Below, one piece after another: positions 15,980 through 23,071 of a stretch of 23,071 bases of DNA; the stretch's first letter is position 1, and each line of letters opens with the position of its first letter. The DNA is from Desulfobulbaceae bacterium UBA2775. Its GTDB lineage: Bacteria; Desulfobacterota; Desulfobulbia; Desulfobulbales; Desulfocapsaceae. The DNA is taken from positions 1 to 23,071 of the forward strand of contig DEIL01000311.1 in NCBI GenBank assembly GCA_002352445.1. The letters are read 5' to 3'. The notes under the pieces are model-generated. The model was not told the origin of the DNA. It saw only the letters and a program-made list of their open reading frames with translations, and searched no databases. The position numbers and the translations under genes are program-made.

Positions 15980-16630
15980 ATGTCGGATCGAGATTTGGAT
16001 TATTTGGATGAGATTAAAATTTGTCCTCACTGCAAGACACAGCTGTCTTGCTGTGAAGCACCTCAAATACATGTAGGCGACGGTCTCGGCTGGGGGTCGG
16101 ATGTTTTATTTATTTGTCTTAATGACTACTGTTCACTGTTCCTGAAGGGCTGGGAACATGTGGGAGAACAATATGGACACCACGCCTCTTATAGATATAT
16201 GGAATTGCCGGGAAGTAAAGAAAGCAATGTGATGATGGTGGGAAATAAAGACGCTTTTAAAGGCAGCCTTGTCGATAAAGAGGCAATAAGAAATCAAAAT
16301 AAACGATACAAGAAAGAGAAGGAAGCAGTTGAAGAGCTTAAAACCTGTGTCGAAAAAAGCAACCTCAGTCCAGTTTTAACGTTGCTTCTGGATGAGTCAG
16401 CCTTGAAAGGTAACAAGGCATCAGCTCTTGAATATCTTACAAAATTAAATGACCTTTCCTGCATTGATGCCCTTAGAAACCATACCTTCAGAGATGGCAC
16501 TTTTGAACAAAAAATAAATATGCGTATCAAAATGCTGCTTGATGCAAACTTTAAAAAAGAATGTCCTTACTGTTCCGAAATCATTAAGGCCCAGGCCAAA
16601 AAATGTATGCATTGTAAAGAGAATCTTTAA
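15980..16630 (+). CDS. Unknown protein with N- and C-terminal zinc ribbons
   Basis: This is a 216-residue soluble protein that I do not recognise by name. Near the N-terminus, CPHC (15-18) with later cysteines (CLNDYC, about 46-51) forms a probable zinc site. Just after it come a GWGSD motif and aromatic residues. The middle (about 100-190) is charged and helical. The C-terminus, CPYCSEIIKAQAKKCMHC (about 195-212), is a classic double-CxxC zinc ribbon of the kind found on many stand-alone bacterial proteins. There is no signal peptide or membrane segment. It has a strong ribosome binding site 7 bases from the ATG and a plausible own promoter, so it is a real and probably well-translated gene. 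Function unknown. Confidence 0.8.
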   Translation: MSDRDLDYLDEIKICPHCKTQLSCCEAPQIHVGDGLGWGSDVLFICLNDYCSLFLKGWEHVGEQYGHHASYRYMELPGSKESNVMMVGNKDAFKGSLVDKEAIRNQNKRYKKEKEAVEELKTCVEKSNLSPVLTLLLDESALKGNKASALEYLTKLNDLSCIDALRNHTFRDGTFEQKINMRIKMLLDANFKKECPYCSEIIKAQAKKCMHCKENL

Positions 16631-16735
16631 CGTAACCTGAATAGATCAAAAAATTATTAGTACCTTACTCCTGAACTTCTATCATAAAAAACAAGAAGCC
16701 AGGGAGTATATTTTTGAAATTATGTTGTACCATTT

Positions 16736-16801
16736 ACTTTCAAGGTGCTTATCCAGCGAGACTGAAATTCTTCCGACTAGTCGGATAAGATCCCTGAAAG
16801 T
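16736..16801 (-). repeat. 66-bp palindromic repeat, copy 2 of the dispersed repeat
   Basis: ACTTTCAAGGTGCTTATCC at the left pairs with GGATAAGATCCCTGAAAGT at the right (16 of 19). Inside are the 20-bp core shared with 10329-10373 (here on the minus strand) and a perfect 12-bp palindrome CCGACTAGTCGG at 16773-16784. No ORF. It lies between the zinc-ribbon gene and tRNA-His; the rest of that gap before the tRNA promoter shows nothing clear. Confidence 0.75.
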
Positions 16802-16826
16802 TACCTGGAATCGTAAAATTTAACTC

Positions 16827-16855
16827 TTGCAAAAACGTGTCTATCCGGGTATAAA
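16827..16855 (+). promoter_or_regulatory. Promoter of tRNA-His
   Basis: TTGCAA (16827-16832), a 17-base spacer and TATAAA (16850-16855) form a good sigma-70 promoter about 32 bases before the tRNA. A perfect 12-bp inverted repeat (16831-16842 and 16856-16867) brackets the -10 box. Confidence 0.7.
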
Positions 16856-16867
16856 AGACACGTTTTT
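16831..16867. promoter_or_regulatory. 12-bp inverted repeat enclosing the tRNA-His -10 box
   Basis: AAAAACGTGTCT and AGACACGTTTTT are perfect complements separated by 13 bases that contain the TATAAA box. Because transcription should start near 16862, the hairpin cannot form in the tRNA transcript itself. It could be an operator, or a weak terminator (stem followed by TTTTT) for read-through from upstream. The sequence alone does not decide. Confidence 0.5.
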
Positions 16868-16886
16868 CTGACAAAAGAAAACATGC

Positions 16887-16964
16887 GGTGAATGTAGCTC
16901 AGTAGGTTAGAGCATCTGGTTGTGGCCCAGAAGGTCGGGAGTTCGATCCTCCTCATTCACCCCA
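16887..16964 (+). tRNA. tRNA-His (anticodon GTG)
   Basis: The cloverleaf is complete. The acceptor stem GTGAATG pairs with CATTCAC, and the extra 5' G (G-1, 16887) faces C73 (16961), the identity element of tRNA-His. The D stem is GCTC/GAGC. The anticodon arm TCTGG-TTGTGGC-CCAGA gives GTG, which reads CAC and CAT. The T arm has GTTCGAT. The 3' CCA (16962-16964) is encoded. Confidence 0.96.
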
Positions 16965-16975
16965 TTTTCATTTTG

Positions 16976-17015
16976 AAGGGGTGATTCTGTAGATTTTGAG
17001 AATCACCCCTTTTTC
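16976..17015 (+). terminator. Rho-independent terminator after tRNA-His
   Basis: AAGGGGTGATTCT (16976-16988) pairs perfectly with AGAATCACCCCTT (16999-17011) around a 10-base loop, followed by a T-rich tract. It lies 11 bases after the tRNA and about 40 bases before the hydrolase start, so the hydrolase needs its own promoter or read-through. Confidence 0.88.
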
Positions 17016-17054
17016 TTTCCACCGTCACAATTCCTGCATCCGGACATAATAATT

Positions 17055-17879
17055 ATGCTACAATACGCTAAAATAGATACTCCTGAAATAGTATCCACCC
17101 TGTTTATCAAATCATCTGAGCCACTAGCTGAATGCCCTGAAAATGCAAAAAATATTGAATTTGTTATGGAGGACCAGACAAGGTTGCTCTGCAGGTTGTA
17201 TCCAGCCGGCAAAGAGGCCCCTACCCTACTCTTTTTTCCCACGGGGCGACAATCCATCAACAAATATAACGCAATTGCGGAAAATTATGTCCAGTATGGT
17301 GTAAATTTGCTGGTTGTTTCGTATCGTGGGTGTGGTAAAAGCGAGGGGAATGCTGGAATTGGTTCTATGATCGGTGATCTGCCTTTTATTCTGCGAAAAA
17401 CAGTTAACCAGCTGCAGGAGGAAAAATTCAAGGGACCACTCTTTGTTATGGGCGAATCTGTCGGATCAGCATTTGCCATTGAAGCTGCACATGTTTGTTC
17501 TGACGACATAAAAGGTGTAATCATAGAAAGCGGCTTCTGCGATACCATCCCCTTTTTAGTTGGCTCAGGACTTGATTTAAGAAAAATTGGTATATCAGAA
17601 ACCGATGGTTTTAACAACAAAGACAAGATTGAAGACATTAAACTTCCAACTCTGATCCTGCATGGCGCAAGAGACACCGTAGTGCCTCCTGCACAGGCCG
17701 AGACTCTGCAGGCCAGTTCCGGTGCCAGAGTTAAGCAATTTTATATTATACCCGGTGCCGATCATGACACAGTGGTCAAAATCGGAGGTGCGCTCTACTT
17801 TCAGACAATAAAGACCTTTATAGATACAGTAAGTGGTGTAAATACCTGGCGGCAAAGACGTCGGGGTATTAAAAAATGA
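17055..17879 (+). CDS. Alpha/beta hydrolase
   Basis: This is a 274-residue cytosolic serine hydrolase. The nucleophile elbow is GESVG (133-137, Ser135), with likely D207 in HGARDTVVP and H237 in GADHDTV completing the triad. SYRGCGKSEG (89-98) is the oxyanion-side loop common in the BAAT/lysophospholipase-like branch (COG1073). No signal peptide is seen. The substrate cannot be told from sequence; esterase, thioesterase or peptidase activity are all possible. It lies 16 bases before the dCMP deaminase gene on the same strand, so they probably form an operon. The ribosome binding site is weak. Confidence 0.87.
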   Translation: MLQYAKIDTPEIVSTLFIKSSEPLAECPENAKNIEFVMEDQTRLLCRLYPAGKEAPTLLFFPTGRQSINKYNAIAENYVQYGVNLLVVSYRGCGKSEGNAGIGSMIGDLPFILRKTVNQLQEEKFKGPLFVMGESVGSAFAIEAAHVCSDDIKGVIIESGFCDTIPFLVGSGLDLRKIGISETDGFNNKDKIEDIKLPTLILHGARDTVVPPAQAETLQASSGARVKQFYIIPGADHDTVVKIGGALYFQTIKTFIDTVSGVNTWRQRRRGIKK

Positions 17880-17895
17880 AAGGGAATCAAACTGA

Positions 17896-18393
17896 ATGAA
17901 ACGAGAAGACTACCTGTCCTGGGACGAATACTTTATGGCAATTGCCCTGCTGTCAGCTCAGAGAAGCAAAGATCCTAACACCCAGGTAGGTGCGTGTATT
18001 GCCAATGAGCAAAACAAGATAGTTGGTGTCGGTTATAACGGGTTACCATGGGGCTGTTCTGACGATGAATTCCCCTGGGATCGTCAGGGAAGCTTTCTTG
18101 ACACAAAATACCCCTATGTGTGCCATGCGGAACTGAATGCTGTCCTCAATTCAGTTTCCACCAATTTGAGAAGATGCCGCATCTACGTAGGATTATTTCC
18201 CTGCAATGAATGTACAAAAGTAATTATTCAGGCAGGAATAGGAGAAATTATTTACCTGTCAGATAAATACAAGGACACAGACCAGATAAGGGCCTCAAAA
18301 ATTATGTTGGATAAATCCCCAAATATTTTCTACAGGCAGTTCAAATCTGAACTTAAAAATATCAATATAAGTTTTCTACTGCCTGATCTCTGA
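17896..18393 (+). CDS. dCMP deaminase (animal-like)
   Basis: This enzyme deaminates dCMP to dUMP, feeding thymidylate synthesis. The protein is 165 residues. Zinc ligands and catalytic residues are H77 and E79 in CHAELNAV and C103, C106 in PCNEC. AQRSKDPNTQVGAC (21-34), VGYNGLPWGCSDD (45-57) and LDTKYPYVCHAELNA (68-82) follow human DCTD almost word for word as I remember it. Those regions include the allosteric dCTP-site loop and the substrate loop. ComEB-type bacterial enzymes also share this fold. The GGG of AAAGGGAA at 17878-17885 is a plausible ribosome binding site. It converges on the 18398 gene with 4 bases between stops. Confidence 0.92.
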   Translation: MKREDYLSWDEYFMAIALLSAQRSKDPNTQVGACIANEQNKIVGVGYNGLPWGCSDDEFPWDRQGSFLDTKYPYVCHAELNAVLNSVSTNLRRCRIYVGLFPCNECTKVIIQAGIGEIIYLSDKYKDTDQIRASKIMLDKSPNIFYRQFKSELKNINISFLLPDL

Positions 18394-18397
18394 TCCA

Positions 18398-18763
18398 TCA
18401 TTTCACTCTTTTCAATCCAGTTTTTGTAGTCTTGTGCAGACGTCCAGGCAGCACCGTAGATGAATCATCACCCCCCATATCTATTGCTTTTAAAAAACGT
18501 TCTTCTCCTTCCATAGTAAATAATTCCTGTCCTGTCATCTGTGGAGTCCTCAGGGTCCATGCTGTCTTCTGCAACGGTATTGCAAGGAATGTCAGATGGA
18601 GGTGCCACCACTCGTCTTTTCTGGAATAATCTCTTTTAATGTCAGCAACATAGGCATATAGCAGCATTTGCGGTTCTTTAGCTGCAATAAGAACAATATC
18701 ACCTATTTCCGTGGTATCCTTAAAGGGTAGTATTTTTTTAAGTTCAACAACAATGTCTTTCAT
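18398..18763 (-). CDS. Small conserved-type protein of unknown function
   Basis: This is a 121-residue protein from ATG 18763, chosen because AGGA lies 7 bases upstream; a longer frame opening at 18811 would overlap the preceding gene's end (18801). It has no signal peptide, membrane segment or cysteine pattern. Hydrophobic strands (GDIVLIAA, MLLYAYVADI) and the aromatic cluster DEWWHLHLTFLAIPLQ suggest a small beta-rich fold. The C-terminal tail is basic and probably disordered. It is the last gene of the trmN6-comM-DUF3352 run, 37 bases after it. I do not recognise the family. Confidence 0.68.
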   Translation of the reverse strand: MKDIVVELKKILPFKDTTEIGDIVLIAAKEPQMLLYAYVADIKRDYSRKDEWWHLHLTFLAIPLQKTAWTLRTPQMTGQELFTMEGEERFLKAIDMGGDDSSTVLPGRLHKTTKTGLKRVK

Positions 18764-18800
18764 TAGAGTTCCTTTAATAGTGCACGGCGGCTGAAACCTG

Positions 18801-20525
18801 TCAATTTTCAACTTTGGTCATTGAATCGATCACCACAGAATCTTCAGTAAAATAACTTCGAGTGGCGGTTCTATCAAACATCGACAGCCCATCTAAAAGG
18901 GGATCAATGATATCTCTAAGTATGATTTTGACCTTCGATGCTGTATCCCTGTCCTCAATTGCCATCATCGCACCTGCAAGTTTTAACAGTGATTTGGTTA
19001 TGGTGATTAATTCCACATTATCTGTATAGCTGATATAATTATTTGATCTGGTAAGTCCCAGATCAATCTCGAGAAACTGTGGATCTTTTAATAGGTTATT
19101 TCCATTCTGCAGGCTGTCAATGACCTGTTTTACCAGATAGTTGCTATTTCCAATGAAGAGATAGTTGTCCAGAAAACCATAGAGAGGTTGCAGCCCTTCC
19201 TGTGGTGAACCGGCCCAGGAATAGAATGATGTTGAACCGTAATTATTCATTTTCACAGGTACGTTATATCCTGCAACAAGTTTTTCCAGCGCTTCTGCCA
19301 CCCTTTCCGGTTCTTCAACTTTAAATAACATAATTCCATAGGGAATTGACAAAGAGTTACCCTCCTGGCCGGAAGTTATAATGTAGCTGAGTTCTGTGCC
19401 GAATAATCTAAAGAACTCATTGCTGGTCATCCCGGCCTGATCCTCCAGGATTTCAGCAAATTTAACCAGTTTAATATCCTGTTCGCCAACTCTCTTGCTG
19501 TAGAGTTGGTAAAGCAGTTCAAAATCTATTGTATTTGTCCAGTAAAATACAAGTGGATTGACTGGAGAAAATCTAAGCGTATCACAGATTGCCGGTGCGG
19601 TTTGGAGCTGTTTTTCAACAGTACTGCTTACCATCTCCTGATTATAGAGAACCATGATCCTGTCACTGATAAGAGACTGGTTTTTCCATGCACCATAAGA
19701 AAAACCAGCGAATCCTGCTGTGGCAGTCAGCTCTTTTTCTATAATATCCCTTCCTGAAAATTCATGCTGCAGTAAATCATTATTGATAAAATCCCTGCTG
19801 TTACCTAGAGCCAGGAACATGAATTGATCAGGTTGAGAATAATGACTTCTCAACCTGGAATAATCCTCATATTCCGCCAGGGACGGCAATTCATTATCGA
19901 ATGTGTCAATGCATTTTCGCAATTGCCCTTCTTCAAAACTCATCAGGATAAAACCATCTATGGTTACGGTGGAAAGGATATCAGTATCAATAGAGATTCG
20001 TTTTATATGGTATTTCCCATATTGATGAGCTGAGATACTGATATTTTTACTGTAGACTGCGTAACGTTCAGCTATCATATGCATGAATTCGGCCTTATAC
20101 CCTGGCTCTGTAATCAGTACTGTATTAGCTTTGATAAAATCAATTAAATTGAGATGCATTGTGGATTTCAATGGCTGTAACAGTGCAAGAGCCACCTGTT
20201 TCCCAAAAAGTTCTCTGATAATTTCACTATCCCAGTTGTTTCTGATTAAAATATCGGTTTTTTGAATTGCAGTTAGTTGATCATCTGTCAATTTCAGATC
20301 ATTCCCAATTATCAAAAAATCAATTGATTGAATTATCTTTCCAAGTTTTGAGTGTTTCAAATCATCAACAAAGTTTTCAACATCTTTTTGTTCCATGTAC
20401 AATAGTGCAGTATCTGGTATCACCGCAGCTATATCTCCAGCCGGTAGCGGTTGAAGTTTCCAAACCAGAAAAAAGATTGCCAAAACCATTATTGTGGAAA
20501 CCACGAGAAATTTTTTCATTGTCAT
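18801..20525 (-). CDS. Membrane-anchored DUF3352-like protein
   Basis: This is a 574-residue protein with one N-terminal membrane helix (about 5-23) and the rest probably periplasmic. The start of the mature part, VIPDTALLYMEQKDVENFVDDLKHSK, recalls DUF3352 proteins, where VPxDTxLYL-type repeats recur. A related internal repeat appears near residue 335 (NPLVFYWTNTIDFELL). Long, with few charged motifs and no catalytic residues that I can identify. The family is of unknown function; a lipoprotein-like scaffold or chaperone-like role has no support here. It follows comM by 52 bases, so a shared transcript is likely. The family call is moderate. Confidence 0.72.
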   Translation of the reverse strand: MTMKKFLVVSTIMVLAIFFLVWKLQPLPAGDIAAVIPDTALLYMEQKDVENFVDDLKHSKLGKIIQSIDFLIIGNDLKLTDDQLTAIQKTDILIRNNWDSEIIRELFGKQVALALLQPLKSTMHLNLIDFIKANTVLITEPGYKAEFMHMIAERYAVYSKNISISAHQYGKYHIKRISIDTDILSTVTIDGFILMSFEEGQLRKCIDTFDNELPSLAEYEDYSRLRSHYSQPDQFMFLALGNSRDFINNDLLQHEFSGRDIIEKELTATAGFAGFSYGAWKNQSLISDRIMVLYNQEMVSSTVEKQLQTAPAICDTLRFSPVNPLVFYWTNTIDFELLYQLYSKRVGEQDIKLVKFAEILEDQAGMTSNEFFRLFGTELSYIITSGQEGNSLSIPYGIMLFKVEEPERVAEALEKLVAGYNVPVKMNNYGSTSFYSWAGSPQEGLQPLYGFLDNYLFIGNSNYLVKQVIDSLQNGNNLLKDPQFLEIDLGLTRSNNYISYTDNVELITITKSLLKLAGAMMAIEDRDTASKVKIILRDIIDPLLDGLSMFDRTATRSYFTEDSVVIDSMTKVEN

Positions 20526-20577
20526 ATTGTAGTCTCAAAGCTCATTTTTCTCAGTATAAATCACATCATAATGCAGG

Positions 20578-22104
20578 TTAATTATCGATTCGGCGATACT
20601 GAACCGCCTCTGCGATATGACCTGACTTTATCGATGGTAATTGATCCATGTCTGCGATTGTGCGCGCAATTTTCAATATCCTATGGTAGGCTCTTGCGGA
20701 TAATCCCAATCGGGTCACACTTTTTTCCAACAATACTGAAGACAGTTTATCAAGCTTACAATATTGTTCTACTAATTTCGAACTCATCTGAGCATTACAG
20801 TAAACTTTCGGATATTCTGCAAATCTCTCTTCCTGGATAACCCTCGTTTTATCTACACGAGCTTTTATTTCATTTGAAGATTCTCCAGGAATAGAACTAC
20901 TCATTTCTTTATAATCCAACGCCGCAACTTCAAGATGGAGATCAATTCTATCAAGCAATGGGCCTGATATTCTATTTTTATATTTTTGGACCTGTACACT
21001 TGTGCAATTACAACTGTTTTGTTTGTCACCATAAAAGCCGCATGGACATGGGTTCATAGCAGCAAGAAGCATAAACCGTGCTGAGAAAGTGAGTCCCATT
21101 TTTGCCCGTACAATTGAAACAATCCCTTCCTCCAACGGCTGTCTCAGCAGTTCAAGAACATGTTTTTTGAACTCCGGTAACTCATCTAAAAACAGCACTC
21201 CATTATGAGCCAGAGACACCTCTCCAGGTTGAGGTATACTCCCTCCACCAATGAGACCTGCATCAGAAATTGTATGATGAGGTGCTCTGAAAGGACGTGA
21301 GGCGAACACAACATTTTGTCGGTTAATCTTACCGGCAATCGAATAAATTTTTGTTGTTTCTATAATCTCATCCATGGTCATTTCCGGCAGAATGGTCGGA
21401 AATCTTTTTGCCAGCATTGTCTTTCCCGATCCAGGAGGCCCTTTGAGAAGGACATTATGTCCTCCCGATCCGGCTATCTCCAGTGCTCTTTTTACATGGT
21501 TCTGCCCCCTGATCTCAGAAAAATCGATGGAATATCCTGACTGCCGGGCCAGGGCATCGGGTGCTAATGGAGGAACCGGTGGAATAGTCAGCAATCCTGT
21601 TAGAAACTCTACAACCTGTGGAAGTGAGGAAACTGTGATTACCTCGATACCCGGTGGCGCCACCTGGGCCTCTTCGATGTTTTCTTCCGGGATAATCACT
21701 CCCTGCATTCCATAATCTTTTGCCGCAAGAATCATGGAAAGGATGCCATTTACTCTACGAACTCCACCATCCAATGAAAGCTCCCCTACAATACAATACT
21801 CGCCATCAATAGACTTCTTTAACGTTTCTGTAGCCTGAAGAATACCTACTGCAATAGGCAGATCAAAACCCGATCCTTCCTTCTTTATATCGGCAGGCGC
21901 GAGATTCACAGTGACACGTCTATTTGGAAATTCATAACCGCAGTTCTTAATGGCTGCCTTCACCCTGTCTTTGCTTTCACGAACAGAACTGTCAGGCAGT
22001 CCAACGGTTGAAAACATTGGCAATCCAAGGGCAATATCAACCTCAACCTGAATTAACCAGCCATCGATGCCAATAACTGAGCAGCTTGGAACCTTAGCGA
22101 GCAT
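20578..22104 (-). CDS. comM: ComM/YifB family AAA+ ATPase
   Basis: This is a 508-residue protein from ATG 22104; an upstream frame to 22191 would overlap trmN6 heavily and lacks the family's usual MLAKV start. An N-terminal Lon-protease-like fold (1-170) is followed by a Mg-chelatase-type AAA+ core. The core has Walker A GPPGSGKT (222-229), Walker B VLFLDE (303-308), a Cys cluster (C353, C355, C365, C367) and a C-terminal subdomain. ComM is a hexameric helicase that drives branch migration during natural transformation in Vibrio and Haemophilus. In organisms not known to be competent it is widely conserved and its role is less clear. It overlaps the trmN6 end by 11 bases, pointing to coupling. 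Confidence 0.95.
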   Translation of the reverse strand: MLAKVPSCSVIGIDGWLIQVEVDIALGLPMFSTVGLPDSSVRESKDRVKAAIKNCGYEFPNRRVTVNLAPADIKKEGSGFDLPIAVGILQATETLKKSIDGEYCIVGELSLDGGVRRVNGILSMILAAKDYGMQGVIIPEENIEEAQVAPPGIEVITVSSLPQVVEFLTGLLTIPPVPPLAPDALARQSGYSIDFSEIRGQNHVKRALEIAGSGGHNVLLKGPPGSGKTMLAKRFPTILPEMTMDEIIETTKIYSIAGKINRQNVVFASRPFRAPHHTISDAGLIGGGSIPQPGEVSLAHNGVLFLDELPEFKKHVLELLRQPLEEGIVSIVRAKMGLTFSARFMLLAAMNPCPCGFYGDKQNSCNCTSVQVQKYKNRISGPLLDRIDLHLEVAALDYKEMSSSIPGESSNEIKARVDKTRVIQEERFAEYPKVYCNAQMSSKLVEQYCKLDKLSSVLLEKSVTRLGLSARAYHRILKIARTIADMDQLPSIKSGHIAEAVQYRRIDN

Positions 22105-22852
22105 AATAACTTGCCATCTCAGGGCTGTAAGACCCGTTTTTTTCTTTATAAACGTAAAAAGGCGCCATGACCTCAACCCCACTTCCGCCATTTTTCAAAC
22201 ATTTTACCAGTACAAGTTCTGCACTTTTTGCTGGTTGAGGGTAGCTGTATACAAACATGATTTTTTTAGGTTCAAGCTTGTGTTTTTTACTCAGCAAAAG
22301 CAGATCACCAAGATTTTGTGCCGGATATATAAAATATGTCGCCCCCCTGTTTTTAACCGCAGCTGCGGCAGCAGAGATGAAATCATCAAGCGTTACCGAG
22401 ATTTGATGTCGAGCCAAAAGTGCTTCCCGATTTTTGTTTATTCTTCCTGTGCCGGACTGATAAAAAGGAGGATTACAGATGACCTTGGAAAAAGATTGCC
22501 GATCAACAGTTTGAAAAAGAGTTTTAACATCACCTTTGATAACATGACAGAATTCATCAAATCCATTCATAGCGATGTTGCGTTTTGCAAGAGTTACAAG
22601 TGAACTTTGTTTCTCTACGCCCGTGATTGAATCTAAAATAGCTTTCCACCGGTAACCCATTATGAGACTGATGATACCGCACCCCGTACCCAGATCAAGA
22701 ATGATATCACCCTTATCTGGATGAATAAAGTGTGCAAGAATCACCGAATCTACGGAAAAGCGGTAGCCTTCTTTATGCTGCAGACAGACTAGTTCCCCAT
22801 CAAAAAGTGTATCATGGGTGACTGCAGGATCTTTATGGTTTACGGAAGACAC
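22094..22852 (-). CDS. trmN6: tRNA1(Val) A37 N6-methyltransferase
   Basis: TrmN6 (YfiC) methylates N6 of A37 in tRNA1-Val using SAM. The protein is 252 residues. Marks are the substrate-side start (GYRFSVDSVILAHF, 29-42), the SAM motif DLGTGCGI (53-60) and the catalytic NPPF (127-130). The start is GTG 22852; an in-frame stop lies only three codons upstream, and no ATG fits better. GGGAA about 12 bases upstream is a weak ribosome binding site. It is the first gene of the minus-strand group with comM. A different target base cannot be excluded within this NPPF family. Confidence 0.9.
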   Translation of the reverse strand: MSSVNHKDPAVTHDTLFDGELVCLQHKEGYRFSVDSVILAHFIHPDKGDIILDLGTGCGIISLIMGYRWKAILDSITGVEKQSSLVTLAKRNIAMNGFDEFCHVIKGDVKTLFQTVDRQSFSKVICNPPFYQSGTGRINKNREALLARHQISVTLDDFISAAAAAVKNRGATYFIYPAQNLGDLLLLSKKHKLEPKKIMFVYSYPQPAKSAELVLVKCLKNGGSGVEVMAPFYVYKEKNGSYSPEMASYYAR

Positions 22853-23071
22853 GATAAGTTATTCCCGACCCTGTTAACAAGACATCCAAATAAAAGCGCT
22901 CTATAATAGTTTACTTTTAAAAAACCATAAAAATCCTACAATATAAACAAAAGTCAGACGAGTGTGCTCTACAAATAATTCGAAAATACCAGACTATCAT
23001 CTTTCTTCTTGCCCTATTCCGGCAGTTTATATAACTTCATCAAAGAGGAAACATAATAATAAAAATTATGA
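22853..23071. other. Intergenic end of the window
   Basis: This 219-bp AT-rich stretch should hold the trmN6 promoter. A TATTAT on the minus strand near 22903-22908 is a candidate -10 box, but its -35 is poor. An ATG at 23068 with AGAGGA 18 bases earlier is too far for a confident start. No gene is supported. Confidence 0.4.

Noticed and set aside
16887..17055. Integrated element using tRNA-His as attachment site
   Set aside because: The downstream sequence is a terminator and a housekeeping operon; no integrase and no repeat of the tRNA 3' end is seen.
22067..22603. 178-residue plus-strand ORF
   Set aside because: Antisense to trmN6 with its clear NPPF and SAM motifs; no family features.
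1..23071. CRISPR array, prophage or transposase gene
   Set aside because: No regularly spaced repeats and no phage or transposase protein in any frame; repeats present are isolated palindromes.

Overview
The window looks like core chromosome of a moderately AT-rich Gram-negative bacterium, most likely a Desulfobacterota (sulfate-reducer-type) lineage such as Desulfobulbales or Desulfobacterales. This placement is inference. It rests on the gene mix (a DUF4911-like small protein beside miaB, a PheA-TyrA fusion, a MrfA-like helicase with an exonuclease tail, a Bacteroidota/Chlamydiae-type topoisomerase IV pair) and on many short hairpin repeats between genes. I see no prophage, plasmid, transposase, CRISPR array or antibiotic-resistance cassette.

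Layout. 57-1814: purB (adenylosuccinate lyase, animal-like type) lies between two related hairpin elements in opposite orientation. 1847-3496 (+): a 66-residue DUF4911-like protein, then miaB. 3499-8341 (-): a probable cutA, Cys-rich protein, parE, parC unit. The parE-parC gap holds two unrelated palindromic repeats. 8598-11054 (+): coaX overlapping ldcA, then a secreted double-SH3 protein with its own promoter. 11081-14026 (-): a 981-residue MrfA-like helicase fused to a DEDDy 3'-5' exonuclease. 14154-16630 (+): a prephenate dehydratase/ACT/prephenate dehydrogenase fusion and a zinc-ribbon protein. 16827-17015 (+): tRNA-His with promoter and terminator. 17055-18393 (+): an alpha/beta hydrolase and a dCMP deaminase resembling the animal enzyme. 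18398-22852 (-): trmN6, comM, a membrane-anchored DUF3352-like protein and a small unknown protein.

Most genes are housekeeping: purine, pyrimidine, CoA and aromatic amino acid synthesis, tRNA modification, chromosome decatenation and murein recycling. The strongest candidate for something unusual is the helicase-exonuclease fusion. It joins in one chain the two activities that Bacillus subtilis makes as separate MrfA and MrfB proteins for mitomycin-type DNA damage. Also notable are a topoisomerase IV pair lacking the residues that anchor quinolones in both subunits, an aromatic fusion enzyme with altered regulatory and active-site motifs, a palindrome covering the tRNA-His promoter, and several families of short palindromic repeats, one of which supplies the stop codon of ldcA.
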